Under the pieces are notes generated by a model. It did no database searches. It was not told the DNA's origin and saw only the letters and a program-made list of their open reading frames with translations. This document shows, piece after piece, positions 1 through 9,001 of a stretch of 64,000 nt of DNA. The stretch is taken from the NCBI GenBank assembly GCA_016720595.1, contig JADKKI010000038.1:62001-126000 (forward strand). Reading direction: 5' to 3'. Both the position numbers and the translations under genes were made by a program. Source of the DNA: Myxococcales bacterium. GTDB lineage: Bacteria; Myxococcota_A; Polyangia; Haliangiales; Haliangiaceae. Every line of letters begins with the position of its first letter. Position 1 is the stretch's first letter.

Positions 1-494
1 TGCTGATGGGCGCGCGCGTGATCGCTGCCGCCTCGACGGATGACAAGCTCGCGTTCTGCAAGCGGCACGGGGCGACCGACGTCATCAACTATACGACCGA
101 GGATCTGAAGGATCGGCTCAAGGCGCTGACCGGTGGCAATGGGGTGGACGTGGTCTACGATCCGGTCGGTGGATCGCTGGCCGAGGCGGCGCTCCGCGGC
201 ACCGCGTGGAAGGGCCGCTACCTCGTCGTCGGGTTCGCCTCGGGCGACATCCCGAGGATCCCGCTGAACCTCGTCCTGCTCAAGGGCTGCCAGATCGTCG
301 GCGTGTTCTGGGGCTCGTTCGCGATGCGCGATCCCGCAGCCAACCGCGCGCACGCGGAGCGGATCTTCCGCTGGGTGGCCGAGGGCAAGCTTCATCCAGC
401 GATCGACGCGGTGCTGCCGTTCGACAAGGCCGCGGAAGCACTGGGGCGCCTCGACACACGCAAGGTCATGGGCAAGCTCGTCCTGACTCCGTGA
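1..494 (+). CDS. Zinc-type alcohol dehydrogenase / NADPH:quinone oxidoreductase family protein, C-terminal part
   Basis: The 5' end lies outside the window; the frame is open from the first bases to TGA at 492-494. The roughly 163 visible residues match the C-terminal half of medium-chain (MDR) quinone oxidoreductases. They contain the region after the Rossmann glycine motif (a K-x-x-x-x-x-x-x-GA-x-x-VINY segment, typical of NADPH-binding MDR proteins), a [11 protein letters not shown] strand-turn, the [11 protein letters not shown] segment, and the usual end in which H-x-A-I-D precedes A-x-x-A-L and V-M-GK-L-V-L. The substrate cannot be deduced. No zinc ligands are visible in this half, which fits the zinc-free quinone-reductase branch. 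A lipoprotein gene starts 11 bp downstream on the same strand. Confidence 0.85.
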   Translation, partial: LMGARVIAAASTDDKLAFCKRHGATDVINYTTEDLKDRLKALTGGNGVDVVYDPVGGSLAEAALRGTAWKGRYLVVGFASGDIPRIPLNLVLLKGCQIVGVFWGSFAMRDPAANRAHAERIFRWVAEGKLHPAIDAVLPFDKAAEALGRLDTRKVMGKLVLTP

Positions 495-505
495 GAGACT
501 GGGCC

Positions 506-1663
506 ATGCGCGCAGTGCTGGCGCTCGCCTTGGCGGGGTGTGGGTTTCACATCGCCCCGAGTAGCGACGTGACCTCGGATGATCAACCGCCGGGGATCGA
601 TGCGGACATCGATGGCCCCACGGTGGATGCGTGCGTCACGTTCTCGCACCACGTCGATACCTGCGCGCGGACCGGCGGTGACCTCACGCTGACCGGCATG
701 AACCGGCTCGACACCGACAGCGGCGTGATGATGGCGGGCGCGGCACCGGTCTCGGTGACCACGGGGCTCGTCACCACCACCACCAATGGTGTGCAGGTGC
801 GCGTGCTCTACGTCGGCTCGTTGACGTTCGCGGCGAATGCTCAGCTGCGGGCGGTGGGTTCGCTGCCCCTCGCGATCGTGGCGACCGGCAAGGTCTCGCT
901 CGGGATGGGCGCCGTGATCGATGTCTCCGTGGGCGGCGCGGGTGCGCAGACGACGTGCACCGGCGGGCCGGCGAAGGGCGAGGACAACACCTCGGGCGCC
1001 GCAGGCGGTGGTGGGGGAGGGTTCGGCGGCGCCGGTGGCAAGGGCGGCGATGGTGACAAGGACGGTGGCGGTAGCACGGGCGGTGCCGCAGGCGTCGCGA
1101 CCACGCTGCCTGCCGGGCCGCGGGGTGGCTGTCCCGGCGCGGCAGGAGGGATCGGAGGAGATCCGGGCGGCGAGGCTGGACCTGGTGGCGGTGCGATCTA
1201 TGTCGTGAGTGCCACCGAGCTCGAGCTGGTCGCCGGTGCGGCGATCACCGCGGGAGGTGGTGGCGGCGTGGGCGGCAAGAAGCAGGCGAGTCAGTACGGT
1301 GATGCCGGTGGCGGTGGTGGTGGCAGCGGGGGCATGATCCTTCTCGAGGCTCCGAAGATCCGTAGCGCGGGCGTCCTCGCGGCCAATGGTGGCGGTGGCG
1401 GCGAGGGCTCTGGCAATGGCTCGGCGGGGAATCCGGGCGCCGTGGGACCGGCGGGCACCACGCGCGCGAACGGTGGCTCCGGCGGCTCGTCGACGGGCAC
1501 CGATGGCGGCAAGGGCGGCGCTGGAGCGATGACCGCCGGCGATCCTCCGGGTGGTGCGCAGGCCGGTGGCGCGGGTGGTGGCGGTGGCGGCGTGGGCTTC
1601 ATCCGCGTGACGTCACCCGATCAGATGCTCGGCGCGATGGTCTCGCTGGCACTGAGCCTGTGA
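506..1663 (+). CDS. Glycine-rich lipoprotein (PGRS-like), 385 aa
   Basis: The ATG at 506 gives a very short leader with a lipobox ending ...LALAGC at residues 8-12, so this is probably an SPase II lipoprotein. The frame is open further upstream, but that reading overlaps the preceding gene and lacks a signal sequence. After a Thr/Asp-rich segment comes a region of about 120 residues that may form strands, then long Gly-Gly-Gly/Gly-Ala-Gly stretches (about residues 165-365) interrupted by short strand-like segments such as [18 protein letters not shown] and GGMILLEAP. This pattern is common in myxobacterial surface proteins. There is no recognisable enzymatic domain. The function is unknown; a cell-surface or matrix role is only a guess. 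Confidence 0.75.
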   Translation: MRAVLALALAGCGFHIAPSSDVTSDDQPPGIDADIDGPTVDACVTFSHHVDTCARTGGDLTLTGMNRLDTDSGVMMAGAAPVSVTTGLVTTTTNGVQVRVLYVGSLTFAANAQLRAVGSLPLAIVATGKVSLGMGAVIDVSVGGAGAQTTCTGGPAKGEDNTSGAAGGGGGGFGGAGGKGGDGDKDGGGSTGGAAGVATTLPAGPRGGCPGAAGGIGGDPGGEAGPGGGAIYVVSATELELVAGAAITAGGGGGVGGKKQASQYGDAGGGGGGSGGMILLEAPKIRSAGVLAANGGGGGEGSGNGSAGNPGAVGPAGTTRANGGSGGSSTGTDGGKGGAGAMTAGDPPGGAQAGGAGGGGGGVGFIRVTSPDQMLGAMVSLALSL

Positions 1664-1677
1664 CCGAGACGGCTCCC

Positions 1678-1780
1678 GGAGATCAAAGCAAGGAAGCCAG
1701 GAATCCAGGTCGGAGGCATTGAGATGGCGTTGCCACTCAGTCCGCTGCCTGGCTTCCCTGCTTCCTTGCTTTGAACTCCC
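1678..1780. repeat. Palindromic repeat element, copy A
   Basis: This element fills the gap between two convergent genes. The left arm TCAAAGCAAGGAAGC (1683-1697) is the perfect reverse complement of GCTTCCTTGCTTTGA (1760-1774). The arms are built of 8-nt imperfect units of the GCAAGGAA / GCCAGGAA type. Both ends are conserved in a second element at 44243-44410 (GGAG-x-TCAAA at the left, TTTGAACTCC at the right, plus TCCGCTGC before the right arm). It could act as a bidirectional terminator or be a REP/MITE-like mobile palindrome. I see no coding capacity of its own. Confidence 0.7.
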
Positions 1781-1845
1781 ATCTTGCGATGGTTGCATTG
1801 CCGAGTTCCGCGCCGCGGTGCGCACCGCGGGATTCGGGACTTCGC

Positions 1846-2511
1846 TCAGGTGCGCGGGCGGGCGGCGAGCCAGTCGAGGATCGCGATCGCCTTCGCCTTG
1901 GTGAGTGCGCGCTCCTCCTTGTCGTGATCGCCACGCTTCACGAGATCCCACGACACGTCTTGCTTGCAGCCCTCGAACCACGTGCGGAGCTCCCGTGCGA
2001 GGTAGTGCAGTGGATTCGCGTCACCGACGAGGAAGTACGCGGGCAACGCGCGCTGCGGGCACTCCTCTGCGGGTGCTCGACCACCGCCGTGAAGCACCAC
2101 GCCGGCGAACTGCTCGGTCCACGCGGCGGCATGCATGCCGAGATACGTGGCGCCACCTGACCACCCCGCGAGGTAGATCCGCGCGGGATCGATCGCGGCG
2201 AGCTGCTGCACCGCGGTGACCTGCGCCGCCACCCACGCCGGGTCGCCGTTCCACGCCCACCAGCTACCCTTGCAGCGCTCCGCCACGGGGCACTCGAGCG
2301 AGAGCAGCGCCCAGCCGCGAGCCTTCGCCGCGGCACGCCAGCGCACCGCGGTGGTCCGCGCGTGATCGCGATCGCCATGCAGCACCACGAGCAGCGGCAC
2401 CGGCTCGTCCTGAGCGGCGGGCACGTCGAGCGTGCAGCTCGTGCATGGTGGCTTGGGCGATTCGGCGTGCGCCACGGTCGCCGTCAGGACCAGCGAGCCG
2501 ACCAGGAGCAT
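1846..2511 (-). CDS. Secreted alpha/beta-hydrolase, PHB-depolymerase/LpqC-like esterase, 221 aa
   Basis: The start at 2511 is chosen because it begins a clean signal peptide (MLLVGSLVLTATVAHA, cut before ES); the upstream in-frame extension is not signal-like. The protein has the layout of the poly(3-hydroxybutyrate) depolymerase/esterase family: a PLLVVLHGD strand and oxyanion segment near residue 40, the nucleophile elbow GWSGG (about residue 120), an LVGDANPLHY segment for the acid, and a GDHD segment near the C-terminus that can supply the histidine. CxxC near the N-terminus and paired cysteines (ECP, RCKG) suggest disulfides, which fits export. It faces the glycine-rich lipoprotein gene across palindrome copy A. 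The substrate is unknown. Confidence 0.75.
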   Translation of the reverse strand: MLLVGSLVLTATVAHAESPKPPCTSCTLDVPAAQDEPVPLLVVLHGDRDHARTTAVRWRAAAKARGWALLSLECPVAERCKGSWWAWNGDPAWVAAQVTAVQQLAAIDPARIYLAGWSGGATYLGMHAAAWTEQFAGVVLHGGGRAPAEECPQRALPAYFLVGDANPLHYLARELRTWFEGCKQDVSWDLVKRGDHDKEERALTKAKAIAILDWLAARPRT

Positions 2512-2732
2512 GCGCACCTCGTGATCATGGATCGCCCCGGCCGCGATGACCACACTGTAGGTAACGCGATCGGACGCGACGATGAATCGAAGCGCGACGA
2601 GCACATGACGCGCCGAAGCGTCGATCTCTCGACGATCGCGGGATGTGCGCCACCGCCACACAGCACGTGGCGCGGGTCACCACGAAACACTTCGATAATG
2701 CTGTTTCTCGACGAGGGCGTCATCATGGAGGG

Positions 2733-4646
2733 ATGAGATGGCAGTTGTTCGCCGTCGTGATCCTGGGATGCGCGGGCTCGTCGGCTCCGCGGACGGCTCG
2801 CACCACCGGCGCGATGGCGCCGACGGCGCAGGCCAGCGCCGAGCTGCGGTTCGCTTCGCGCGATCTCACCACGCAGGTCACCTGCCCTGATGCAGCGGTC
2901 CGCATCGACGGCGCGGTGATCTGCGCGAGCGAGGCGAAGGCTCAGGGCCTCACGATCGTCGATCTCGGCGATCAGTGGACGCCGACCTTGTTCGCGCCGC
3001 AGGCCGATGGCACCGCGCCGAACTTTCGCGCGACCTATCTCGCGCTCGCCAACGATCGCGGGCTCGATGGCAAGCCGCTCGGGGACACCGAGGAGCTCGC
3101 CGAGCTGTACGGCGTGGTGCCTTCGCTCGCGATCGCACGGACGCGACTGGCCGATGACGAGCGCCACGCCTGCAACGATCAGGTCGTGGCCGCTCCGATC
3201 CTGCTGCTCGACAAGCCGTACGCGCAGGATCACAAGGACGTGATCGCTGGTGCGAATGCCACACGCGCCGTCCTGGCCAAGCAGCTCGAGGCCGCGCGCG
3301 TGAAGCGGAACCTCCCCGATCTCGCAGCACTCGCGAACGTGCCGGAGCTCGCCGCCACCTATGCGCGCTGGAAGAAGGTCGACGATCTCCACCGCGGCCT
3401 GATCGCCGCGCAGCAGCGGCTCGTGTGCGAGCACTTCCTCGGCGCGAAGGACGCAGACGGCAGCATGACGTGGCGGACCTCCAACGCGGTGGAGCTGTTC
3501 CAGCGGCGGAACTTCCTGATGCCGAACGAGCGCCTCGATCAGGAGACCCGCGAGGCGATGCAGCTCGATAGCCGCGAGCTCGATTTCCGGCTCGCGCTGC
3601 GGATCCTGCGCGAGCGCGTGGTGGACGCGACCGGCCTGATCGAGGACGGGACGGCGAGTGGCGGCCCACAGCCGATCCTCGGGCGCATGCTCGATCCTTC
3701 GCCGATGCGCGCGGCGCGCGGTGGTGAGGCACCGCTCCTCGATGGCGCGCCGGATCTGATCGGTGCGGCCACCGAGGCCGCGGCGAAGGAGCTCGGGTGG
3801 ACGAGCCCCGCCGAGGTCCGCGCCTTCTTCGAGAGGCACCCCCAAGGGCTACGGGTCGCGATCTCGCTGCCCGCAGCGCCGGCCTATCACACGACGCACA
3901 TGGATCTCTCGGCCGAGATCGATCGTGGGGACATCTGGTACGACGAGGTTCCGATCGCGCGCAACGTCAAGCATCGGCCGACGCTCACGCTGTTCGTGAC
4001 AGAGAACGGCAAGCGCCGTCCGCTGATCCGCTGGCCGACCACGATCGGTGGCTGGTCCGACGTGCGGATGGGTGATGGCTACGTGGTCCGCAAGTGGAAG
4101 GAGTCCGACGTGGGCCCGCGCGTGTGGCGCGATCTCTATGCGGCGCCGACCTGGATGCCGCCGCCGACCACGCCGGATCGCGATCTCGTGAAGAACAACT
4201 ACAACGGCACGTGGTCGCTGAAGACCGACATCATGGGGCCCGGGCCGCACGCCGCGTTCGGCATGACGCTGCTCGTGCACCACCAGGTGGTGAAGCTGAA
4301 GGACGGCACCGAGCGGTTCGATGACAACGGCATCGGCACGCACGGCTCGGCGAGTGTCACCTCGATCGTCAACGGCACCAGCCACGGCTGCCACCGGCTC
4401 TACAATCAGCTCGCGGTGCGCCTCTCGGACTTCTTGCTCCACCACCGCGATCACCTGGTGAAAGGGGAGACGCCCGAGTTCTATCAGCGGATCGTGCGCC
4501 ACAAGGGCACGTTCGTCGCGAAGATCAAGACGCGTGGCTACCTCTACGAGATGACGCCGCCGGTGCCGGTGACGGTGAAGCTCGGCAACATCAAGTCCGC
4601 TCGCAAGGTCCCGCCGCGCGACTCGGCGCCCGCCCGCCCGGACTGA
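2733..4646 (+). CDS. L,D-transpeptidase (YkuD) lipoprotein, 637 aa
   Basis: The ATG at 2733 follows GGAGG closely and gives a lipoprotein leader (MRWQLFAVVILGC, lipobox Cys at about 13). The C-terminal region (about residues 390-620) carries the YkuD signature: GTHGSASVTS, then NGTSHGCHR, in which the Cys near residue 552 is the expected nucleophile. The family usually has SHGC(I/V)R, so His at the next-to-last position is a small deviation. The N-terminal 380 residues are helical and resemble no domain I can name; one segment (AVELFQRRNFLMPNERLDQETREAM) resembles a peptidoglycan-binding helix bundle. By homology it would form 3-3 peptidoglycan crosslinks or attach proteins to peptidoglycan from the inner face of the outer membrane. 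Confidence 0.85.
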   Translation: MRWQLFAVVILGCAGSSAPRTARTTGAMAPTAQASAELRFASRDLTTQVTCPDAAVRIDGAVICASEAKAQGLTIVDLGDQWTPTLFAPQADGTAPNFRATYLALANDRGLDGKPLGDTEELAELYGVVPSLAIARTRLADDERHACNDQVVAAPILLLDKPYAQDHKDVIAGANATRAVLAKQLEAARVKRNLPDLAALANVPELAATYARWKKVDDLHRGLIAAQQRLVCEHFLGAKDADGSMTWRTSNAVELFQRRNFLMPNERLDQETREAMQLDSRELDFRLALRILRERVVDATGLIEDGTASGGPQPILGRMLDPSPMRAARGGEAPLLDGAPDLIGAATEAAAKELGWTSPAEVRAFFERHPQGLRVAISLPAAPAYHTTHMDLSAEIDRGDIWYDEVPIARNVKHRPTLTLFVTENGKRRPLIRWPTTIGGWSDVRMGDGYVVRKWKESDVGPRVWRDLYAAPTWMPPPTTPDRDLVKNNYNGTWSLKTDIMGPGPHAAFGMTLLVHHQVVKLKDGTERFDDNGIGTHGSASVTSIVNGTSHGCHRLYNQLAVRLSDFLLHHRDHLVKGETPEFYQRIVRHKGTFVAKIKTRGYLYEMTPPVPVTVKLGNIKSARKVPPRDSAPARPD

Positions 4647-4656
4647 CGCTGCCGGG

Positions 4657-5322
4657 TCAGGCGCGGAGCTTGGCGAAGCGATCGAGCAGGTCGTGCTCGT
4701 CGAGCGCGTTCTCGAGGAGCGCCAGGAGCTCGATCACGTGCGCCACATCGAGCGAGTCTCCTCGGGTTGCGCACAGCTCGCGGATGTCCTCGAGGTCCTT
4801 GGGGCGGCCGGCGAGGACCTTGGTGACGATCAGGTTCTCGACCGAGATCACCGGGATCTTGCGCCGGCCGATCGCATGGAGGGTCACCTCATCGAGGAAG
4901 CGCTCCTCGAGCCCTGGGCCGGCGAGCACCACGTCCACGGGGAGCTTGCTCGCGCGATGGACGATCGGGATCACGCGCGTGGCCGCGATGAACGCCGCGT
5001 CCGCGAACCGTGCGACGAACCCAGCGCTCACGAGCTTGTCGAGGAGCATCTGTGCGGAGATTCCCTCGAGGTCGACCGTGAGATCGAGATCCGCGGTGGC
5101 GCGCGGGAACCCGTAGAGATTGACGGCCTGCGCACCGAACACGTACCAACGCAGGCCGAGGCGCTTCGCGACGTCAGCGAACGCGACGAGGACGTCCTTT
5201 ACCGCGGGCCGCTGTGACGGCCGTCGTGGTGGCTTGCCGGGTGGCTTGCCGGGCGGCCTGCTTCGGGGCCGTACACGCGAGGGCTTTGGCGACGCGGCGG
5301 TGCGTTTCGAGGTCTTCTTCAC
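4657..5322 (-). CDS. Nucleotidyltransferase-fold protein (AbiEii/MNT-like), 221 aa
   Basis: The start is GTG at 5322, preceded by GGAG seven bases upstream; no other ATG/GTG precedes the domain. After a basic Pro/Lys/Arg-rich N-terminal linker (residues 1-45), the nucleotidyltransferase core shows GAQAVNLYGFPRATADLDLT (the G...R.T.DLD metal-binding motif, two Asp), a later LPVDVVLAG strand with the third Asp, and the closing ISVENLIVTKVLAGRPKDLEDI, the usual tail of AbiEii/MNT-type nucleotidyltransferases. Such proteins often act as the toxin or antitoxin half of two-gene modules. The gene directly upstream (5174-5491) encodes a small helical protein and overlaps this one by 149 bp, so the two are probably translated together. 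Confidence 0.75.
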   Translation of the reverse strand: MKKTSKRTAASPKPSRVRPRSRPPGKPPGKPPRRPSQRPAVKDVLVAFADVAKRLGLRWYVFGAQAVNLYGFPRATADLDLTVDLEGISAQMLLDKLVSAGFVARFADAAFIAATRVIPIVHRASKLPVDVVLAGPGLEERFLDEVTLHAIGRRKIPVISVENLIVTKVLAGRPKDLEDIRELCATRGDSLDVAHVIELLALLENALDEHDLLDRFAKLRA

Positions 5323-5491
5323 GGTGCTGCTCCGTCGAGCCGACGCGTAGTTGTTCGGTGATCGCGAGCGCCTCGACGAGGCCACCGCGCTCGAGCCGGG
5401 CCCGCCAGTACGCGCGCTTGCGTGCACGCACCTGCGCCCAATCGCGTGCCAGGTAGGCACGAACCGACGCAGGATCGAGGGTGCGGGCCAC
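5174..5491 (-). CDS. Small basic helical protein, partner of the nucleotidyltransferase, 105 aa
   Basis: It starts at GTG 5491. A TATAGT hexamer lies just upstream on the minus strand (about 5498-5503) with only five bases to the GTG, so the transcript could be leaderless. The first 70 residues are strongly helical and Arg-rich (YLARDWAQVRARKRAYWRARL, then EEDLETHRRVAKAL). The last 30 residues are a low-complexity Ala/Thr/Arg tail encoded over the start of the downstream nucleotidyltransferase, so the true end or the relation of the two frames could differ (for example if a frameshift joins them). I cannot name the family. The context suggests a toxin-antitoxin-like pair. Confidence 0.55.
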   Translation of the reverse strand: MARTLDPASVRAYLARDWAQVRARKRAYWRARLERGGLVEALAITEQLRVGSTEQHREEDLETHRRVAKALACTAPKQAARQATRQATTTAVTAARGKGRPRRVR

Positions 5492-5575
5492 GGGACACTA
5501 TACCGCAGCGTCCGAGCCCCGATGGTCTGCCCGGGGGGCGCGCAACCCGCGCTCGGCGCGAGGTGTCTCGTAGGC

Positions 5576-6481
5576 GTGCGGCGCACCCTGGTCTGGATCG
5601 CGATGATCGGCGCGCTCGGCGTGCTCGCGATCCGCGTGTGGCCTGCCCCCGAGGCCGATCCGGCGCGCACCCTCGCCGTGGAGGAGGCGCCCGGGGAGAT
5701 CATCCAGCTCGCCAGCAGGTGGGACGTGCTCGACGAGGTCGGCTGCGCGGGGCCCGCCCTGCGGGAGCTGCGACGTCACCCGCACTGGCAGTTCACGCTG
5801 CAGGAGCGCGTGTGGGACGACGTGGTGGATGACTCGCCCGACGAGACGCTGGCGACCTTGCGGATCAGCGCCGACGCCGCGACGTGGACCGACGGCGATC
5901 TCCCGCAGTCCCTCGAGCTCGACGCCAAGGAGCGCGCCGAGGTGCTGGCCGCCGCGGAGCACTCGTGCGCGGAAGGCGAGCCCGGCCCCGACGATGGCTA
6001 CTCCGGCCACTACGTGACGATCTCGTACGGGCCGATGGTCCACAACGCGATCGAGCTGCCGAGCCGCTCGCGGGCCGCGAAGGACGTCTTGGCGGTCCTC
6101 GATCACGTGAGGTCACGCTACGTCGAGGCACGGCTCGCCGCGGCGCATGCGATGACCTTGACGCTCACCGGTCCGCGTCGCCGCGACGACACCTGGACGC
6201 GCTACACGCTCACGGTGCGCGGCGACGGACGGGTGCTCGATCACGAGGGCGAGGCGCTCCAGCCACTCGCCTCGATCGATCTGGTCGACGTGCTCGACTG
6301 GGCGCTGCAGCTCCCCGATCATGCCACCGGCCCGTACGCGCTGACGGGGACGCTCGAGATCGCGGGCACCAAGAAGCGCGTTGGCTTCCAGATGGCGGCG
6401 CTGGCGGACAACCCCTCGGCGTGGCGCAGCCAGTTCCTCGAGCTGCTCAGGCAGTGGTTGAACTACAACCTGCAGCGCTGA
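5576..6481 (+). CDS. Single-pass membrane protein of unknown function, about 301 aa
   Basis: The GTG at 5576 gives an N-terminal anchor (MRRTLVWIAMIGALGVLAIRVW). An ATG at 5522 in the same frame would add 18 residues and has no Shine-Dalgarno sequence. The rest is soluble: an HPHWQFTLQERVWDDV segment, several acidic helices, then two similar beta-rich stretches (LTLTGPRRRDDTWTRYTLTV and YALTGTLEIAGTKKRVGFQ). I recognise no family. It is divergent from the nucleotidyltransferase module. Its last 35 bp overlap the 3' end of the convergent ferritin-like gene. Confidence 0.6.
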   Translation: MRRTLVWIAMIGALGVLAIRVWPAPEADPARTLAVEEAPGEIIQLASRWDVLDEVGCAGPALRELRRHPHWQFTLQERVWDDVVDDSPDETLATLRISADAATWTDGDLPQSLELDAKERAEVLAAAEHSCAEGEPGPDDGYSGHYVTISYGPMVHNAIELPSRSRAAKDVLAVLDHVRSRYVEARLAAAHAMTLTLTGPRRRDDTWTRYTLTVRGDGRVLDHEGEALQPLASIDLVDVLDWALQLPDHATGPYALTGTLEIAGTKKRVGFQMAALADNPSAWRSQFLELLRQWLNYNLQR

Positions 6482-7778
6482 CCACCGCGAGCAGCCTCCG
6501 CGCCAGATCGCCTGTGGGCAGGCCGAGTGCCCGGGTCGCCTCCACGTTTGGCGCGTCGAGGGATCGGGCGAGCTCGGTGATCGCTGCGACGCGGGCCTCG
6601 GCCACGCGATCGCGCTGCACGGGAGACAGCGCCGCATCGATCCATTCGGCGATCGCGTGCGCGAGCGCCGCGTGCGCGAGCTCGTCCGCCGCGATCGCCG
6701 CGAAGTGCGCGCGCAGCGTTGCGTCCGCCGCCGTGCGCGCCTGCACCGTCGCGACCAGCGCCGCGTACGCCTCGCCGATGCAGCCCTCACGGGCGTTGTC
6801 GATCGCGAGCTCGACCAGGCTCCGCACCGGCAACTGATCCTGTGCGATCTCGGCTCGTTCATTTACGAGTCGTGCGCAGCGCTCGGCGTGGTCACGCTCC
6901 TCGACGGCCGCGCGCTCGGCGGCACGCCACAGCTCCTCCGGTGCACCGTGGGCGCGCAGCTCGCGCGCGATCCGCTCGAACGCACGCACGGACTCGGCCT
7001 CGTGGTGCATCGCGCGCACGAGGTGACCGCGCAGCGTGCCACCCGAGGTGACGTCCGCGAAGTCCTCCGGTCGCCGGCCGAGCGGGTGGCACGGGTCCGC
7101 GACGTCGTAACGGTCGGTGACGGTCCTCGCGCGCTCGGTGACCGCACCCCGGAGATCGACGAACAGCGTGAGCCGATAGTTCGTCACCGTCTCCCGCGCG
7201 TTCGCGGCGCCGCAGTTCGAGACCTCGGATCTCGCGCCGGCGGCGACCTCGTAGCCACCGGCGACCTGCCGCACGTGACCGTCGAGCGGGCCGCCATACG
7301 AGTGACCCGAGTCGCCCCACGACAGCTGCGCGCCGCCGACCCACGCGACCAGCAGGGCCTTCGCGGGGCTATCGATCGGCGCGGCCGCGCGCACGATCTC
7401 CGCGGCGGTCAGCCAGCGGCGCTCGGCACCGCGGATCACGAACACGAACCCGGTGGGCTCGCGCAGGAACTTCGCGACGTCGAGCTCGCACGATCGCTGA
7501 GCCTCCGCGAGGTACTTCACGTCGGCGCTGCTTCCCATCCCGAGCAGCGCGACGAGCTGCGAGCACTTGAAGCTGCCGTGCTCGATCGCGATGCTCGGGC
7601 CGGGGTGTCCGAAGTCGCCTGGATCGATCGTGGCCAGGTAGGTCGCGCCGGCGAGCGGCGGTGCATCGAACACCGAGAGCTTGGTGGGCGGTGACGTGCG
7701 CATCCACGCGGGGGCGGTGCCGCCGCACGCGCTGATCGCCAGCCACATCCAGGTGTCACGCCACGCACGGAGTCGCAT
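6447..7778 (-). CDS. Ferritin-like-domain lipoprotein, 443 aa
   Basis: The N-terminus has a leader ending AISACGG, consistent with a lipobox near residue 18. Residues 30-250 form a beta-rich domain without a recognised family. Residues about 255-420 form a four-helix region with the spacing of ferritin-like di-iron proteins: a glutamate in HHEAESVRAFERI, the pair EERDH (ExxH), then a glutamate in GCIGEAYAAL and DELAH (ExxH). Two E + ExxH sets are the hallmark of this fold; the metal content is inferred. The gene lies 8 bp downstream of the lipase gene on the same strand and is probably cotranscribed with it. Confidence 0.7.
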   Translation of the reverse strand: MRLRAWRDTWMWLAISACGGTAPAWMRTSPPTKLSVFDAPPLAGATYLATIDPGDFGHPGPSIAIEHGSFKCSQLVALLGMGSSADVKYLAEAQRSCELDVAKFLREPTGFVFVIRGAERRWLTAAEIVRAAAPIDSPAKALLVAWVGGAQLSWGDSGHSYGGPLDGHVRQVAGGYEVAAGARSEVSNCGAANARETVTNYRLTLFVDLRGAVTERARTVTDRYDVADPCHPLGRRPEDFADVTSGGTLRGHLVRAMHHEAESVRAFERIARELRAHGAPEELWRAAERAAVEERDHAERCARLVNERAEIAQDQLPVRSLVELAIDNAREGCIGEAYAALVATVQARTAADATLRAHFAAIAADELAHAALAHAIAEWIDAALSPVQRDRVAEARVAAITELARSLDAPNVEATRALGLPTGDLARRLLAVVSAAGCSSTTA

Positions 7779-7786
7779 GGCTCACC

Positions 7787-8746
7787 CTAACGCGCGTCGG
7801 GCTGGATCGGTTCAACCAGATGCCCTGCGGCCGGCGTATCGCCCAGCCGCGCCACGATGAACGCATACAGGCCGGCCGCGTCGAACGTGCCACCCACGGT
7901 GAACCGCCAGCCGACCTGCGCGAAGTGATCGGCCTCGATCTCGGCGAGCGTCTCGCCCCAGTACTGCGAGGACAGCGGCACCAGCCCATCGTTGGCGCCG
8001 GAGACCTTGCGGAGGTACGCGTGCGCGGCCATCAGGGGCAAGGGCACCGAGGTCTCGGCGCGGCGGATCCCGCCGACGACACAGGCGTAGCGCACGCCGG
8101 GGACGTCCGTGATCTCGGCGTTGAAGCTCTCGAGCGACGCGGTCGAGAGCCACTCGAGCGCCTCGAGCGGCATGCCGGCCGTCTTCGCGAGCTTGCGTGG
8201 CCACGCGAGGGGGCCCTTCAGCATGAGGTCCGCGATCGGCGTGCCGCGGTGCGGGGTCCCGATGGTGACCAGCGAGCGCACGCGGCTCGCGAGCCCGAGC
8301 TTGGCCAGCGCATAGCGCGCATCGAGCCCGCCGAGGCTGTGCGCGATCAGATCGATCCGCGCGTGGGGCAGGGCCTCGATCGCCGCGACCAGCTGCGCGG
8401 CCCGCGCCGGGACGCTCGACGCCATCGGCAGCTTCACCGCGTGTGCGTGACACCCCAGGGCATCGAGGTGCTTCGCGATCCCGCGGAAGTAGTCGAGCCG
8501 CGCACCCGGGACACCGATCCGATCGAACCCGAACAGGCCATGCACCAGGATCACCGGCAGGGGAGCGTCGCGCGCCAGCGGTGGTCCCGGGTGAGGGACC
8601 ACGCCCTCCATCGGGTGGTCGACGCTCTCCACGACCACCGGGGTCGGCTCCGGTCCACGCCGGCTGACGAGCACCAGCGCCGCGACCAGGAGCGCAACGA
8701 CGATCGTGATCACGAGGATCGTCAGCACGACACGAGAGGGTGCCAC
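7787..8746 (-). CDS. Membrane-anchored or secreted triacylglycerol lipase, 319 aa
   Basis: The N-terminus (residues 6-28) is a long uncleaved-looking hydrophobic segment, followed by a Pro-rich linker. The catalytic part follows true lipases of family I: the HGLFGFD oxyanion segment (about residue 68), the nucleophile elbow AHSLGG (Ser about 138), GTPHRGTPIAD after it, GANDGLVPL with the Asp and neighbouring calcium-site-like residues (about 250), and EADHFAQ with the His (about 273). The order and spacing match Pseudomonas/Burkholderia-type lipases, but no dedicated foldase (Lif) gene is nearby. It would hydrolyse long-chain acylglycerols in the periplasm or outside the cell. It probably forms an operon with the ferritin-like lipoprotein. 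Confidence 0.85.
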   Translation of the reverse strand: MAPSRVVLTILVITIVVALLVAALVLVSRRGPEPTPVVVESVDHPMEGVVPHPGPPLARDAPLPVILVHGLFGFDRIGVPGARLDYFRGIAKHLDALGCHAHAVKLPMASSVPARAAQLVAAIEALPHARIDLIAHSLGGLDARYALAKLGLASRVRSLVTIGTPHRGTPIADLMLKGPLAWPRKLAKTAGMPLEALEWLSTASLESFNAEITDVPGVRYACVVGGIRRAETSVPLPLMAAHAYLRKVSGANDGLVPLSSQYWGETLAEIEADHFAQVGWRFTVGGTFDAAGLYAFIVARLGDTPAAGHLVEPIQPDAR

Positions 8747-9001
8747 GACGCGCCGCGTTCAGCGATCCCTGACGCAGGTTCGGTGCGGCAGTTTGTCGCG
8801 CAGATCACCGCGAACTTTTGCCACAGCCGGTTTCTCGTCGGACCACGCGATAAGGGCATCCAACGATCGAACCCCGTGCGCACCACTGCGACAGCACGCC
8901 GCCCCAAGAAATCACCTCGCAACCTTGCGAAATGGTGTCGGGACGTGGTGCAAGGACAGCGCGCGAAACCGTGTTTTGTTCGCGCCAACGCAGGAACCTA
9001 A
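8747..9001. promoter_or_regulatory. Divergent region between the lipase gene and the respiratory operon, with a near-palindrome
   Basis: This 255-bp gap must hold the promoter of the large act-cta operon. A perfect palindrome TCGCAA-CC-TTGCGA lies at 8917-8930. It is extended by CACC (8913-8916) and GGTG (8934-8937), and its centre is about 78 bp before the actA ATG. It looks like a dimeric-regulator site. I see no convincing -35/-10 pair. AGGA at 8992-8995 is the ribosome-binding site of actA. Confidence 0.35.
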
